Of a DNA stretch of 64,000 nucleotides, positions 46,101-58,600 are shown piece by piece. This DNA comes from Rhododendron vialii. Its lineage: Eukaryota; Streptophyta; Magnoliopsida; Ericales; Ericaceae. The DNA lies in contig NC_080568.1 in NCBI RefSeq assembly GCF_030253575.1, positions 28,788,001-28,852,000 of the forward strand, written 5' to 3'. The first letter of the stretch is position 1, and each line of letters starts with the position of its first letter. The notes below the pieces were generated by a model that saw nothing but the letters and a program-made list of their open reading frames with translations, was not told the origin of the DNA and ran no database searches. Made by a program: the position numbers and the translations under genes.

Positions 46101-49100
46101 AAAAAGGAAACAAGTCCTACACAATAGCATACCAAGAACTATGACTGACGTTGTCCCATCACCTACTTCTTCATCTTGTGTGCGGCTCAGTTCGATCATG
46201 GACTGTCATGTCATACACAAAGGCAACGATTAGAAGGAGAAAAACAGTCAGAAAAACAAAGAGCTTCAAGCAAGCAAGCAAAGAGAGAGAGGATAACAAA
46301 TGAAATAGAAAAAACTAGAGTGCTTCATCAGATACACTGAACGTATAATCTTTCCAACACGTCTTGTTAGAAATACATTATTAAACAACATAACCAAATT
46401 AACAAACAAGAAATACCAGAGTCAAATTTTTAGTAATAGCGAGTAACAAGGTATACCGTACCTTAGCAGCTGGATGAGCAAGATCTAGCTCTCTGAGGAT
46501 GGCATTCCCATCATTAGTCACTACAATTCCTGCCAACATAACCCGTACCACCATTAACAAAAGTCAACTTTAGGAAACTTGGCCAAAGATACATTGAACT
46601 CGTGGTGGTTATCTAAATGGAAAATTAGTAAGGTTAGGGTCATATATGGAGAAGGACAGAGCGTCTTCAACCTTACAAGACATAAGCTAATTCACAGCAA
46701 CACAATTTGAGTCACATAGAATAGGATAATATCAAAAATATATTATAGGTTGTTGCAGTGTTATATGGACTGTTTATTTTCCTCATAGTACCACGTTCAA
46801 CGGATATCACAAGGGTATGGGTGTGTGGAATGTGTCCAATGCTCATACCCAATTTAGATGCTTGGATTCTTTATTTGTTTATGATATTTGAAGGAAAACA
46901 ACCTCGCGCTAGACACTTGACATTCTATTCTTTCACGTGGACGACAGAAAATTCAAGTGATTTTTCTTAATCCTACTTGATTTTTGAGTAGATTTCTAAA
47001 AAACTTACAGCGTGCTATCCGACAATACAAAACACAATGCAAATAAGGGTTCAGCCATTAAGAACATGTCTCCATACTATACCTAACCTTAGATTTACAC
47101 TCATGAAGGTCCGAAGCTTGGACAGGCACTCGAACCCGATAATCGTGACCGAATCCGTGTACGGTGTAACATAGGACTGCAGAGTGCTGACACTCCAAAC
47201 TCCATCAGGACCGACCAAAATTAGCCTAAATATACCCTTACTACTTTAAAGTTAGACTCAAACCAACCCTAAAAAAGATAATTAAAAAAATTTCCAAAAG
47301 CATGCTCCACATGAAACTGAATATATAACTAAAAGCTATAACCACAACCAGAAATCAGCAAGTTCAAACAGAAACTACCATGACAAATAAGAAAAAAGTC
47401 AATACTTAAGTAGTTCATTTCCTTCAATTGGAAATGCATATTTCTTCATTATATGACTGGCCATGGTGAACTTACATTTCCAAATAGTCACAACAATTGA
47501 TTGTTTGGTTCATAAAAGTTCTGTCGTTTGTAGCAACTTCCCATTAACCATATGGAAACTCATTTTTCCTTTCAAATGGTCTGTTGATCCACCAGTGTTT
47601 AAATGCCTCAATACTTTGCAAGTAATGAGCTCCTTTTTTGATAACTCGATATCCATCCCAAAGGAACAACTAATCCAGGGTACCAAAGCCATTGTCCATT
47701 AGTGGGGTTAATGAAAATTGGGGCAAAGCCCCCTTAGAGACAGGCCCGACAAAGGAATTGATAACTCGCAAATGGGAATCGAACCCAGACCAAAAGCCTC
47801 CAAAAGGTCCGTCGTTCAAAGATGACTACCTCTATACCAACCCCCACAGAATGCTAGTAATGAGCTCCTTGATAGTGGTACTCAAAGTTTGAAGGAACAG
47901 AGGGAAGTGCTTTGTATTACTTGAACGAAAATGGATCATGAGATGTATGCAAAATTGGAACCCCCTTAGCCAAAATCACAGAAGGATGGTGACCTCAACT
48001 GAATCAAGGACTCTACTCTGTCATCTTAAAAACCACATGTTTTCCTTATGATTGGAAACCATATGGGTTGTCCTTAATGTATTTGATACCGTGTGGTCAA
48101 CAAATGTGGTCAACGCTAATTCGGTAAATCTGCTCTTTGTTCTCATACATATATTACATACAGCAATACAGCATAACAAGGTACTTGCCAAAAATCTCCC
48201 TCCCCCTCATTGTTCGATAAATATCATAAAATTTTAGTAAGAGAAAACAAATCAAACATTTTTTTATTTAGAGCAGTGGGACAACTAACTGTTTTTTTTT
48301 TTTTTGATTAGTAAACTGGGAAAACTAATGGTATCACATAACCAAAAGGAAAGTACCTCCTGCAGCATCAAGAAGCATCTTTAACATGGATCGTGGACCC
48401 AAGGTAGTGCGAATTATGTCAGCCACAGCCTGCACAGAAATAAATAAACAAAAAATATCATCTCAGGGCAATCCAAAATATACTAAACACGTGCATAATG
48501 TCGTGTCACCAATTTTGAAGTGGATTCTAATAATTTTAAATGCTGTAACTTTGAGTAGGCAAATAAAACAAACCGCATATTTCCAGTTAATAATCACTCA
48601 AAATGTGAAGAAAAATATTCGGTTAATAATCTTTGAACCAACAGAGGTTATCCCCCAGTAATGCAACGGAAATGGACAAATTCACAAAAGAAAGTAAAAG
48701 AACTTCAAATGAAACATGTCATTGGAACTAAATTCACCTTCGAAGCTTGGATATTGGCATGGTGCACCCTGCTGCCAGATTCACGATTCAAAGAATCATC
48801 TGCATATTCCAATTCACATATACAGATCAGCTATTTCACATTTAGAATGCCTAAGTAAATTGGTAAACATACTAACATTGGACGAAATCAATGATATCAA
48901 TCCCGTACCGTACCGGCCGGTACGTACCGGATTTGAGAGAAACCAGTACCCTAACCCCCCAATACCGTTCCGGACCAAATACCGGTCGGTACCACCCGGT
49001 ACCGACCATCTCGGGAAATACCAGCCGGTACCGGAGTACCGGGAATTCCGGCCGAGATTTTGCAGATTTTTTTTTTTTTTTACTGTAATTTAATCATTCT

Positions 49101-52014
49101 GGTCCAAAAAAAAAAAAAAAAAACGTTATCAGAATATTTTTTGGGTTATCTTAACCCCAAAAAAAAAGTTTTTCAGAATTTTAGCAAAACATGGGCATAA
49201 CATAGTACGTGCGCGAGGCTCAAATCCCGGATTTGCACCCCCCCTGCTCGCGAATAACCCGTGACGCGCACCCGGTTAATTGGTTTCCGAATCAGTTTTT
49301 CCAAATTGCCGTCGGCCATAGCCCATTTTGCCGAGCGCGGGAGGCCTCTCTTTGGGTCCTCATTTACAAGTCCACTAGTGTGCAAAGTCATTTAAGATGG
49401 AAAAGAGTTTTGTAACTAGGCAATGTGGGACAAGATGTAAACACATAGGTATTTTATGATAAATTGCATAGTATGGGGGATTTTTTTGGATTATGATTAT
49501 ATATAATTATTATATATATTGTAGTTGCGGTAAATCCGAAACGGTACCCGGTATCTGATCGGTACTGGTACGTACCGTACCAGTAGGAAAACCGGTACCC
49601 TGGCCGGTACGGTATTCATAACATTGGACGAAATGTTGAGAAACCTTTTGTGGGTGTAAGTGTATTCAGACACCATATGCTACATTAGTTTCACAACAGA
49701 AAAAAAAAAAAAACAACTAACTAACAACAACAACATTGAACAGCCATCCAGAGTTATGATGGAATTGCTCATGCTACAATAAGCTTGCAACAATGATCTT
49801 CCACAAAATGAGTCCATGGTGATGATACACAGCCAAAATTCCAGGTTGCCATGTGATATTAAAAACTATCATTTTGGTTAAAACTTAAAAGCAACGGTAT
49901 ACTCATTAACACAAGAAGATAATCCCAAACCTAGTCCCATCCCATGTACTTCAACAACATCAAGAGAAAAGAATGATATCTCAAACAACCTTGTTCATAT
50001 TAACTACCCACACATCAACGATTAAGTGCAATACATTGATCAATCATCGAAGGAGGCTAGTTCTGTAGAATATACTCCCTCCCTACCTCCCAATTTCATA
50101 TTTTTGTCCATCTTCCCAATTTGGGAAATGAGTTTTGGAAGACTAGTCTCCATAAAATTTCCTTGAAAAAGGACCATCAATCAGAAAATTAAACTGATTA
50201 GAAACCAATCTACTTTCAGACTCTTCAACGTCTTCCAATGTCTTCCAAGTCTCACATGTCTTCTTTTCCAAAATTCGTAATTTGCAAGGAAAAACAGAAA
50301 GATCGTAAATTTAAAAGGAAAAAACAGAACCAAGAACCTTATTTTTTCTACAAATACAAAAGAAAACATTAAAAGCATACCAAATAGGTCCTTTGCTTCC
50401 TGCTTATTTTCAATTGAAGAGGGAAACCAAGGGTCTTTGAACAAGCACAAGTTAAGCTACTTGAAAATGACAAACCCACATGCCTCTCAGGACTATCCTA
50501 CAAACAATTCCACCAGCCTCCCTTAGCTACAAAAAAGTACTCTTTTCCAAAATCCTTCTTGCATTCTCCATGAAATCTACCCTTAATTTTCATCCCAGAG
50601 AAGGCGAGAGAGGGATATGTCTTATTACCAGAAAAAACCACAAATTATGGAGCCATCCAAAGTTATGATGGAATTTCTAATGCTACAATAAACTTGCAAC
50701 AATGATCTTCCATGAAATGAGTCAGTGGTGATGATACACATCCAAAATTCCAGGTTGCTATGTGATACTAAAACTCTCATTTTGGTTAAAACTTAAAAGC
50801 AGCGGCATACTCATTAACACAAGAAGATAATCCCAAGACTAGTCCCATCCCATGTACTTCAACAACATCAAGAGCATAGAATGATATCTCAAACAACGTT
50901 GTTGATATTAACTACCCACACATCAACTATTAAGTGCAAGACATTGATCAATCATCAAAGGAGGCTAGTTCTGTAGAATATACTCCCTCCCTCCCAATTT
51001 TATATTTATGTCAATCTTTCCAATTTGGGAAATGAGTTTTGGAAGACTAATCTCCATAAAATTTCCTTGAAAAAGGAGTCAAAGGACCATCAATCAGAAA
51101 ATTAAACTGATTAGAAACCAATGTACTTTCAGACTCGTCGACGTCTTCCAATGTCTTCTAACTCTCACGTCTTCTTTTTCAAAGTTCGTAGTTTGCAAAG
51201 AAAAAAACAGAAAGATCATAAATTCAAAAGGAAGAAACAGAACCAAGAACCTTATTTTTTCTACAAATACAAAAGAAAACATTAAAAGCATATCAAACAG
51301 GTCCTTTGCTTCTTGCTTATTTTAAATTGAAGAGGAGGGAAACCAAGGGTCTTTGAACAAGCACAAGTTACTACTTGAAAATGATAAACCCACATGCCTC
51401 TCAGGACTATCCTACAAAAAATTCCACCAGCCTCCCTTAGCTGCAAAAAAATGATCTTTTCCAAAATCCTTCTCGCATTCTCTATGAAATCTACCCTTAA
51501 TTTCCATCCCAGAGAAGGAGAGAGAGGGATATGTCTTATTACCAGAACAAACAGCAAACTATGGAGCCGACAGCGGTGTCTGACAAGTCAAACTTCATCT
51601 AGCACTCTTCAGTCCCTCCTAAGTCCTACTAACACTGTAATACATCAAACTCTATTCACCCACAGACACACTGACAGTAACACCAAAGCAATCCCAAAAC
51701 TCAGCTCGAAACACCACCAAGTTAAGTAAAACGGCATCAAGAATCAACCTTTCTATACTCTCATTCCCTAGCATACCTACAACAGGCCCAAGTAAACATT
51801 CTAAAACCTGTAGAAGGGGAAATTGCAATATAAAGTGACATTCTTAGCCCTAGTCCCAACATTTCCAGAGATCACATTACCCGATTCCCTAGTACTTGAG
51901 GATGCGTTTATCGAGCTTTTCAGAACAAATTAATGGAATTCAAAGAAGAAGAAGAAAAACAGACAACAGGTGATCAAACGAGAGCTTACTGAGAACGACT
52001 ACAGGTGAGTGCAT
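42309..52014 (-). CDS. CCT3: T-complex protein 1 subunit gamma (CCT3), cytosolic chaperonin
   Basis: Thirteen exons on the minus strand: 52014-51990, 48799-48738, 48429-48357, 46529-46462, 46202-46133, 45670-45602, 45495-45424, 44990-44917, 44568-43906, 43831-43706, 43591-43487, 43191-43117 and 42494-42309. The total is 1,668 nt, 555 codons plus TAA, equal to the plant CCT3 length. Every intron is GT-AG and every phase fits. It is one of eight paralogous subunits of the TRiC/CCT ring that folds actin, tubulin and other proteins with ATP. Visible motifs are TLGPRSMLKM (38-47), TNDGNAIL (58-65), the ATPase loop GDGTT (90-94), GGGATE (410-415), and the subunit-specific stretch NPRIILLDCPLEYKKGENQT in exon 9. 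Intron 1 (3.2 kb) is swollen by a tandem duplication and an insertion, intron 12 by a MITE. Exon 8 starts RVTMMELVKS, slightly unlike the usual RSQVL.LVKS, but splice sites support it. Confidence 0.95.
42577..43032. mobile_element. Tourist/PIF-type MITE in CCT3 intron 12
   Basis: 456 bp with inverse ends gagcatctgcaatggga and gagcatccacattgtaa, flanked by TAA (42574-42576 and 43033-43035). It lies wholly within the intron between exons 12 and 13. Confidence 0.8.
43074..43109. repeat. Poly(G) run next to the CCT3 exon 12 splice donor
   Basis: Six G, one C, then 29 consecutive G (43081-43109) on the plus strand. In the CCT3 sense strand the intron begins gtacagg and runs straight into the C29 tract, seven bases inside the donor. 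Such long mononucleotide G runs are rare in plant DNA and often mark sequencing slippage. Confidence 0.9.
47695..47850 (-). mobile_element. SINE-like fragment in CCT3 intron 3
   Basis: On the minus strand an A-box-like 'ggttggtatagaggtagt' is followed about 45 bp later by a B-box-like 'tgggttcgattccc'. The order and spacing suggest a tRNA-derived SINE head. No tail or target duplication was resolved. Confidence 0.4.
48889..49619. mobile_element. 731-bp insertion in CCT3 intron 1 with 15-bp target duplication
   Basis: The perfect 15-mer aacattggacgaaat flanks it at 48874-48888 and 49620-49634. Both ends carry inverse ccgtaccg/cggtacgg-rich sequence (atcaatcccgtaccg near the left, inverse of cggtacggtattcat at the right), with many accggtacc palindromes. 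The middle has poly(T) and poly(A) runs (49064-49080 and 49107-49122) and a cgcgaggctcaaatcc box that resembles a tRNA-like B-box in reverse. A 15-bp duplication is long for a DNA transposon and usual for LINE/SINE insertion, so the class is open. Confidence 0.8.
49742..51564. repeat. Tandem duplication of about 910 bp in CCT3 intron 1
   Basis: Copy 1 (49742-50650) and copy 2 (50651-51564) begin 'agccatcca.agttatgatg' and end near 'gggatatgtcttattaccag'. They differ by scattered substitutions and small indels. Each contains a one-sided Stowaway-like remnant ('atactccctccc' near 50072 and 50980). Confidence 0.9.
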
Positions 52015-52089
52015 GGCTCCGAGGTGGACAGATATGAACCCTAGCTCAATGACGATCGGGTTCTTGGATCTGTTTTTCGAATAGCTCTG

Positions 52090-52145
52090 TCGTGAGGAGA
52101 ATGCAAATGGCTGAATACAGAGAGAGAAGAGTGAAGCGGCAAAAC
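52090..52145 (-). promoter_or_regulatory. Pyrimidine-rich leader of CCT3
   Basis: On the minus strand 'cttcactcttctctctctg' lies about 80-120 bp before the CCT3 ATG, as expected for a plant housekeeping 5' UTR. No clear TATA box was seen above it. Confidence 0.45.
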
Positions 52146-53881
52146 CCTGGAGAGATCTAGGTTCGTGTCACGTGCAGTCACGCGCGTGAGATATGCCTCG
52201 GCGATGCGCAAAGCCCAGTAGGCTTGCAGGGCCCAAATAATTCCGGAATGGACGTCATCGCTTTGGATCAAAATCTTCACCGCTTTGAAGGGCATTTTGC
52301 CCTGTTGGGTTGCATCCTTGGAAAAATGCCCCCGGCCAACAGCAAGGACACGTGGTGCTCCAATCTCTTTTTTAATCGTACATTCGTTCACTATGCATTT
52401 ATGTGGACTTTATATACTTTTGTTTAGTAAATGAGCTAAGCCGAGCCAAGCTCTCGAACTACTCGGTTCATTTACAACCCTACTTGTAAGTTTATTCCCG
52501 ACTCCTCGGCCCCGAGTTTTTTTGGGTTATAAGGAGGTGCTCATCATGCTCTGTTCAAATCGGGCAGGGCCGATTTATTAAAAGTGAAGATAAGATATAC
52601 ATATAATTTGTTCTTAAAAAATTTTAAAAAAAATAGCTTTGTTCGTTTGCTAGTTTTGAGTATTTTAATTTTGATGGTGGATGGAGAGAAAAATAGAATA
52701 ATGATTAGAGAGATGGTTAATGAGTAAAGAAAGATATGAAATGGATAATTGAAGAAATAAGATAATAATTGAAGAGAAAAATAAGATAATAATTAGAAAA
52801 CAAAGTTAAAAAGAGAAACAAATTTACTCCACCTTTTTATTTATCATTTTCATTGTTTTGGGTCAAACCTTGTCGATTAGTAGTATATTCCTAAACTTAT
52901 GAAAATGCAAGAGGATATAGGTAAACAGATCCAGCAAAACTCCCACCAAGCCAACCTAATTCCAACACGTCAGCAGAACATGTTGTACTTACGTGGTGTC
53001 CACTTTGTACCCCATATTCTAAGACATCCATCCAAACCAAAAAGGATAAAAGGACAAAAGAAAGGGTTTCTCAATTGAGGCCTATTTTGGCAATCGCTTG
53101 GCTTATTCTCTGTTCAACTTTTAAATTTTTTTCGGTATTAGTTAGCTTCGCATCAATTTTTTTTGTAAATTATTAATTCGTCTCAACAAAATGAATCGTA
53201 AAAGTAAAAAATTATTATCGAAACTCGTAAATTTTTGAATTAAAAAAAAAAGCCAAAAAAATATGTGGATTATTGATCTGTCTTTTTTGGGTTTTTTTGT
53301 ATTTATTCAAAAAAAATTAAATTATTTTATACTGTAATTTTTACTTTTTTGAATTCTCTCGTCGAAATGAATCGATAATTCACAAAAGATTAACGCAAAA
53401 TTTACAAATGCGAAAAAATTTGAATAAAGAGTCTTAATCTTTACTAGTTCTAATATGTTTTTCCATGTTTGATGGAATTGTGATTTTCCTAAAGTTGTTT
53501 TATAATAGTAAAATAGTCTAAAAGCATCTCTAGTGCACTAATCCCTAGTGCACTCCCATAAAATGATTCATAAGTTGGACACATAATAATTAGTAAGTAT
53601 GACCGAATTTTTGCGTGCTAAGAATTTGCTAATTTAGGAGTGAAGGGTGCTCCTCTCCAATGAAATTACTAGTACATGCACGTTGTGTCATTTTCAAGAT
53701 ACTAATAAAAGTAATTATATATTGTGTCATTTTCTTTCTCACTCTTGGCTCCCATGTGAATTGCTAGATTTAGGAGGCAATCCTATTGTCTTTAGTTACG
53801 TAAAAATAAAATTAAAAAAAAGCCTATTTAGGGAGACTATTAATGGAGTATAAAAATGACATTTACTCTCTAAACAAATTA

Positions 53882-54120
53882 GGCCCCGTTCCAGAAAGAT
53901 AAATAAATACTTATTTTTTAAGAAGTCAATTTCAAGCTAAAAAATCATATGCTTACGCAAATAATTTTCCTACCACTATGGATCTTATTTGATAGATCTC
54001 ATTGAGATCTTTAATACGGTGCAAAAAAAATTAAAAAATTATTTTTCATTTACATTATTTTAGAGTTTTAAAATGTAAAATAAGTACTTATTTTTTAAGA
54101 GGATGTTCTGGAACGGAGCC
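53882..54120. mobile_element. Tourist/PIF-type MITE with TTA target duplication
   Basis: 239 bp with inverse ends ggccccgttccagaa and ggctccgttccagaa, flanked by TTA (53879-53881 and 54121-54123). The interior has paired 'atacttattttttaag' arms. A decayed relative is at about 34278-34495. Confidence 0.85.
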
Positions 54121-54279
54121 TTAGTAACTCTCAATAAGAATGTGTTAGTAACTCTCAATAAGAATGTGTTTGGTAGCCCATCGGAGACCTCTAATTTGTC
54201 AGAAGTTTAAACCCACACCATTCCGTACGCACAACGATTACGGATTTGCGAGTGTCAAAAAAGAGAAAAACTCGAACAA

Positions 54280-54485
54280 TAAACGTTGTGTTCGGTTCAC
54301 ATTTTAGTTTAGTTTTTCAATCGTTATATTACTTCTTTCTTCAATCATTATCCTATTTTTTCAATTATTACTTTCTCATCTCTCTCTACTCTCTCCAATC
54401 ATTACCCATCTCTTCGATTATTATCTTATTTCGCTCACCACCTACTATCAAAACTAAACTAAACTCCCAACCAAACAAAGCCAGT
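54280..54485. mobile_element. MITE with tgttcggtt / aaccaaaca ends
   Basis: Left 'gtgttcggttcacattttag' and right 'cccaaccaaacaaagcc' are relaxed inverse copies, both with tagtttagttt subterminal runs. The CT- and TCAATCATTA-rich interior matches 39230-39420 and, inverted, 52635-52815. Confidence 0.6.
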
Positions 54486-54509
54486 ACTAAACTATTCTAA
54501 AGTTACGTA

Positions 54510-54742
54510 CTCACTCCATCCCAAATTGGATAACATTTTTTGAAATTTGTGTCATTTTTCATTACTTATATCTTTCAATATATAATATTTTCACGAGTTT
54601 GAAAACTTTATATGATAGAACTAATCGAAAACTATCAAACAAGATCCATATTGCATATTTTTTGAGATTCATATTGAAATATATAAGGAATTAAAATTGA
54701 CATAAATATCAAAAATTGCCATCTAATTGAGGACGGAGGGAG
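54510..54742. mobile_element. Stowaway-type MITE
   Basis: 233 bp from ctcactccatcccaaattgg to the inverse ending attgaggacggagggag, flanked by TA (54508-54509 and 54743-54744). Confidence 0.82.
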
Positions 54743-55505
54743 TACGATTTACCAATATAAATACAGTATAAAGAACAAAATATAAGAAAGAAAGCCCCAC
54801 ATATCTGCTTGATTCTTTTGGCATTTATTCAAGGGATTACGAAACGTATATAATTCGAGAATATTTCAATGAGGTTGCCTCTAATTTGCACGCAAGTGTA
54901 TGGAGAAAGTTCCTGTACAGTTTTATTATTAACATCTAGTCTGGTCTAGTTTAGGCTGTTATGCACTAAAGACGGGTTCGCAATATTGATCGGAATCATT
55001 CATTTTGTAGAGCTCGTCAAACGCATAAATCTTGTATAAAATCAACGAAATTGAACATCTATTGCCATGTGAACACAACAGATTTGTGCCGACAGTTTAA
55101 GTTGCAGATGTAATTTTTTGTTTGTTTTTCTTTGCTCAAATATATCATGCTCATCCAGTAATCGATATCCTTAGGTTGTTGATTTTTCTTTGCAAATGAA
55201 CCAAGTAGTTTGTGAGTTCGGAGAGGCTTGTTTAGTAAATGAGCAAATGATTAAGCTTTGCTTGTTAAGCTTTGAGCCGAACTTAAACTCAAATTTTTGG
55301 TTCGTTTAGTAAACGAGTCGAGCTTGAGCCCGACGCTCAAGTCAGCTCATTTGAAACCCTATCGCACGTGTACATATTGGGCCAGACGGAAACGCCGTCA
55401 GATAACGGCGTAAAGAAAAGGAGCAACGTCCGTCCGAATGAAGTTTAAGTTCCAGTTCTACAGGTTTAGTTCACAATTTTGTTCTGTTTGCCAAAAAAGC
55501 TTCCA

Positions 55506-55507
<2 letters not shown>

Positions 55508-55538
<31 letters not shown>
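55508..55538 (+). repeat. (CT)n microsatellite in the SIS3-like 5' leader
   Basis: About 15 CT repeats some 160 bp upstream of the ATG, followed by a pyrimidine-rich leader and a telo-box-like 'ctagggttt' at about 55667. Both are common near plant transcription starts. Confidence 0.8.
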
Positions 55539-55540
<2 letters not shown>

Positions 55541-55692
55541 CTTCACTTCTTTATTCCTCCCTTTTCCCTTTTCTCACTCTAGATTCAGCCCATTTAATTC
55601 TCTGACTCAATCGACACAGATACGCAACAGATTGAAATGAAGATTGAATCTTGGAGTGACAAATCCTAGGGTTTCCATACCGTTACTACTCT

Positions 55693-58600
55693 ATGGCGAT
55701 TCGAGGCGTGGATTTCAAGTGGTGAGTTTGATAGTATTTAATTAAAAGTAATCTTTTTTATTGGACTTAATTTTGGTTTTTTCCACTTCTTGTATTCTGT
55801 TCAATCGAATGAGTTCTTGATTCCAATATTTTCAGGTACGATGGGTTTTTCTTGTCAATGTTGGCGACAAGTATGTATCCTTTTGGATGTTTTAATGTTT
55901 GGAGTTTGATCTCTTGTTGTGAGTAAGGTTAACCGGGGAGTTCTACCCTGCTGTCTCGTAATTGTGGGTTGTACAGTTCTGGATCGCACTAGATTATCCG
56001 GGGATTTGCTGTCCGGTCCGATTTTCAGAACTTATTTTCAATAAATTTCAAGAACCATTAGTAAATTGGTCTAAGAAATTTCTCAATGCACCTTATGGCA
56101 TGTTTGATTCAGGTACTAAAACGAGGAATTAGGAATTGGGAACTTGTGGAATCTACATGTTCCCTAGAATTCAGTGGCGGACTTAGGATTTGTGTCTAGT
56201 AGTGTCCCGAATCACGTGTATTTTCATATTCATAATAAAAAACATTTTATATAAAATTGTTACTTGCAAGGTCCAAAGAAAAGACAATATTGTGTATATT
56301 TGCATAGCCACCGTTTAATTTTATACAGCCATCCAATTTTTTTTGAAATTTTAGGAATTTTTACCCCATGCATGTAGAAATTTTAAGATTTTTTTTTTCA
56401 CTCAAGAGACTTGAAGGGGCCATTCCCATATTGTTTTTCTTAATCAACCTGGAAATTAGAATAATAAGCGAGAACATTTGGAGTTGGGCAGGGGCCCGGA
56501 TCCCCCCTTGCCGACCGCCCCTGCTGGAATTACTTAGTCCGGCAGTTGATTGTGGTTCCCGGTACCTATGTTACATGGACTCAGGTGCGAGTATCGGGTG
56601 TGGGTGCAAGTCCAAGTGTCGGACCTTCGTAAACTTAAATCTTAGGATACGTGGATATGTGTTCCCAACTTGGGTACCGGTATGGGGACACGTCTTGAAC
56701 TCTTGTTTGTATTATATATTGCATAATTTTCACAGATTATGTACCATAACTCTGTTTACAAATGTATTCAAACAAAAAAAGGTTAAGAAAATTATGTTTT
56801 TGCTATTTCCCTATTTCTTGTCTATGTAAAATACTCGAAGTATTGTTGTTCTAGCTAATTTGATATTCCTTTTCTGAAAGTATCTTAACAATTAGAGGAT
56901 CCGAGTGTCCAAAAGGATACGGGTGTCGGACACATCGATACGGGTACTTGAGCCAAAATGAAGGATCCATGTAACATAGCCCCGTACTATAATTGGAGCC
57001 TTATTCATCTTGGGTAGTATTAGTTAATACGATGGCGAGGTTGGTATTAACTAGTATTAAGTAGTCCCTATCCTCAGCATTCACTTCCTTCATCATCCAA
57101 CTGCAAGAAATAATCATATTCCTTTTATCCCAGTCTAACCAAACATTGAATCAGTAATCTCAATGTTTAGGTTGAAAACTTCTAGTTGTATAAAAATATT
57201 GAGGACTTCAAGAATTTACCAGTTTTACCCTCAGAAATTTCTCACTCTCACATGAAACATACTTTGTGGCACAATATTTTTTGCTTCTGGTAAATAACTC
57301 ATGACAATAGGACTCTACCATAATTCTACATTGATATTTTAATACATGTTTCTTGGGTGGAGTCTTTGTGTTGATTCTTTGACGAGTTGACAATTAGAAT
57401 CATTGTGGCAATCAATTGGAAGCGGTACCATTTCTGTACATACCCTCTGCACATATGGATCGTGGTGGGTTTCTTTAATCCTTCAGTAACAAAACTGGAT
57501 CTAGTTGGTCTTGTTTCTGGTGATATTTGATGAATTTGTTGGTCTAATTGATTTCTTGGCTTAGGTTGACTACACTGCAGTTTTTGTTTTTCGGCTCTTG
57601 ATGTTTGTAGATAATGGGCTTGCTGCTGGCATGGGATTGTAAGGCCCCTAATCTTGGACTTTGAGGTTTTTAGTTTATGTTATAAAGATCTTATTTTAAG
57701 TGGAAGGTTTTTTTTCACCGTGTTATATGCAGTAAACATGGTGAACATGATCTTATACGTTCTGAATGCAACCCATTTTTGAAAAAGTCAAATATGATTT
57801 CGAAGCTTTTTCCCCTGATATTGCAAAGTGATGTTTCCATATTGCTCCAGTTAAAAACACTGGTTTTTGTCCATTTTTTTCTAGAAGTTGTTCACTGTGT
57901 TCCTCGAAGAATTTTGTTTTCCAAATCTTCTTCTAAAGAGGTTACAGAGGTGTTGTAGAATGTTCCTTTACCAAGCACCTGAACCCTGGAGGCATCTTAT
58001 TTATGCTGAAAATTCTCAACAGAGTTCTCATTTGGCAACTTTTATCGATTTTAGGGATTTTGGATGGCAGCAGAGGTATGCACGTTTCTGTGGAAGAATG
58101 GTGGTTCTTTCAATTCTTTCTGTGCTACTCTATCCGTTTCTCTGGGTTTGGACAGTTATTGGTACACTGTGGTTCTCTAGTGCAAAAAACTGTGTAAGTT
58201 TTGTGTCCCTTCACAGCCCGCCCGCCCGCCCGTTCTGTTTGTGGGGAGTATTTGCTCAAAATGAGGACATGTTTTTCAATTTTTCAGTTGCCTGAAGAAG
58301 GTCAGAAATGGGGGTTCCTTATTTGGTTGCTTTTTAGCTACTGTGGACTCTTTTGCATTGCCTGCATGTCTGCGGGAAAGGTAAGTTATACTCTTAGGTA
58401 CCTCAATTTAATGACTTGTTTGCCTGTATATCTATGGGGGAGTTTAGTTAGCTTTTTGCTACACACTTTTTATTGAACTTTGCACCTGCTGATACTCCAA
58501 TGATGTTCCTCTCTATATTCACGGAATCACAATACTTGCACACTGGTCTTACTAAAGGATCTATCTTTGCAGTGGTTAACGCGAAGACAAGCACATTTAT

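Larger units (their letters stand above)
52150..55430. other. Intergenic DNA between CCT3 and the SIS3-like gene
   Basis: The two genes are divergently transcribed and separated by about 3.7 kb of MITE-rich DNA: a decayed MITE at about 52635-52815, a Tourist-type MITE (53882-54120), a 22-bp direct repeat (gtaactctcaataagaatgt near 54124 and 54149), a MITE at about 54280-54485 and a Stowaway MITE (54510-54742). No gene recognised. Confidence 0.55.

Noticed and set aside
47740-47800. Possible tRNA gene (tgggttcgattccc on the minus strand)
   Set aside because: No acceptor or anticodon stem pairing seen. A SINE fragment is more likely.
52041-52391. 116-codon minus-strand frame upstream of CCT3
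   Set aside because: It covers the CCT3 leader and promoter in a frame unrelated to the protein.
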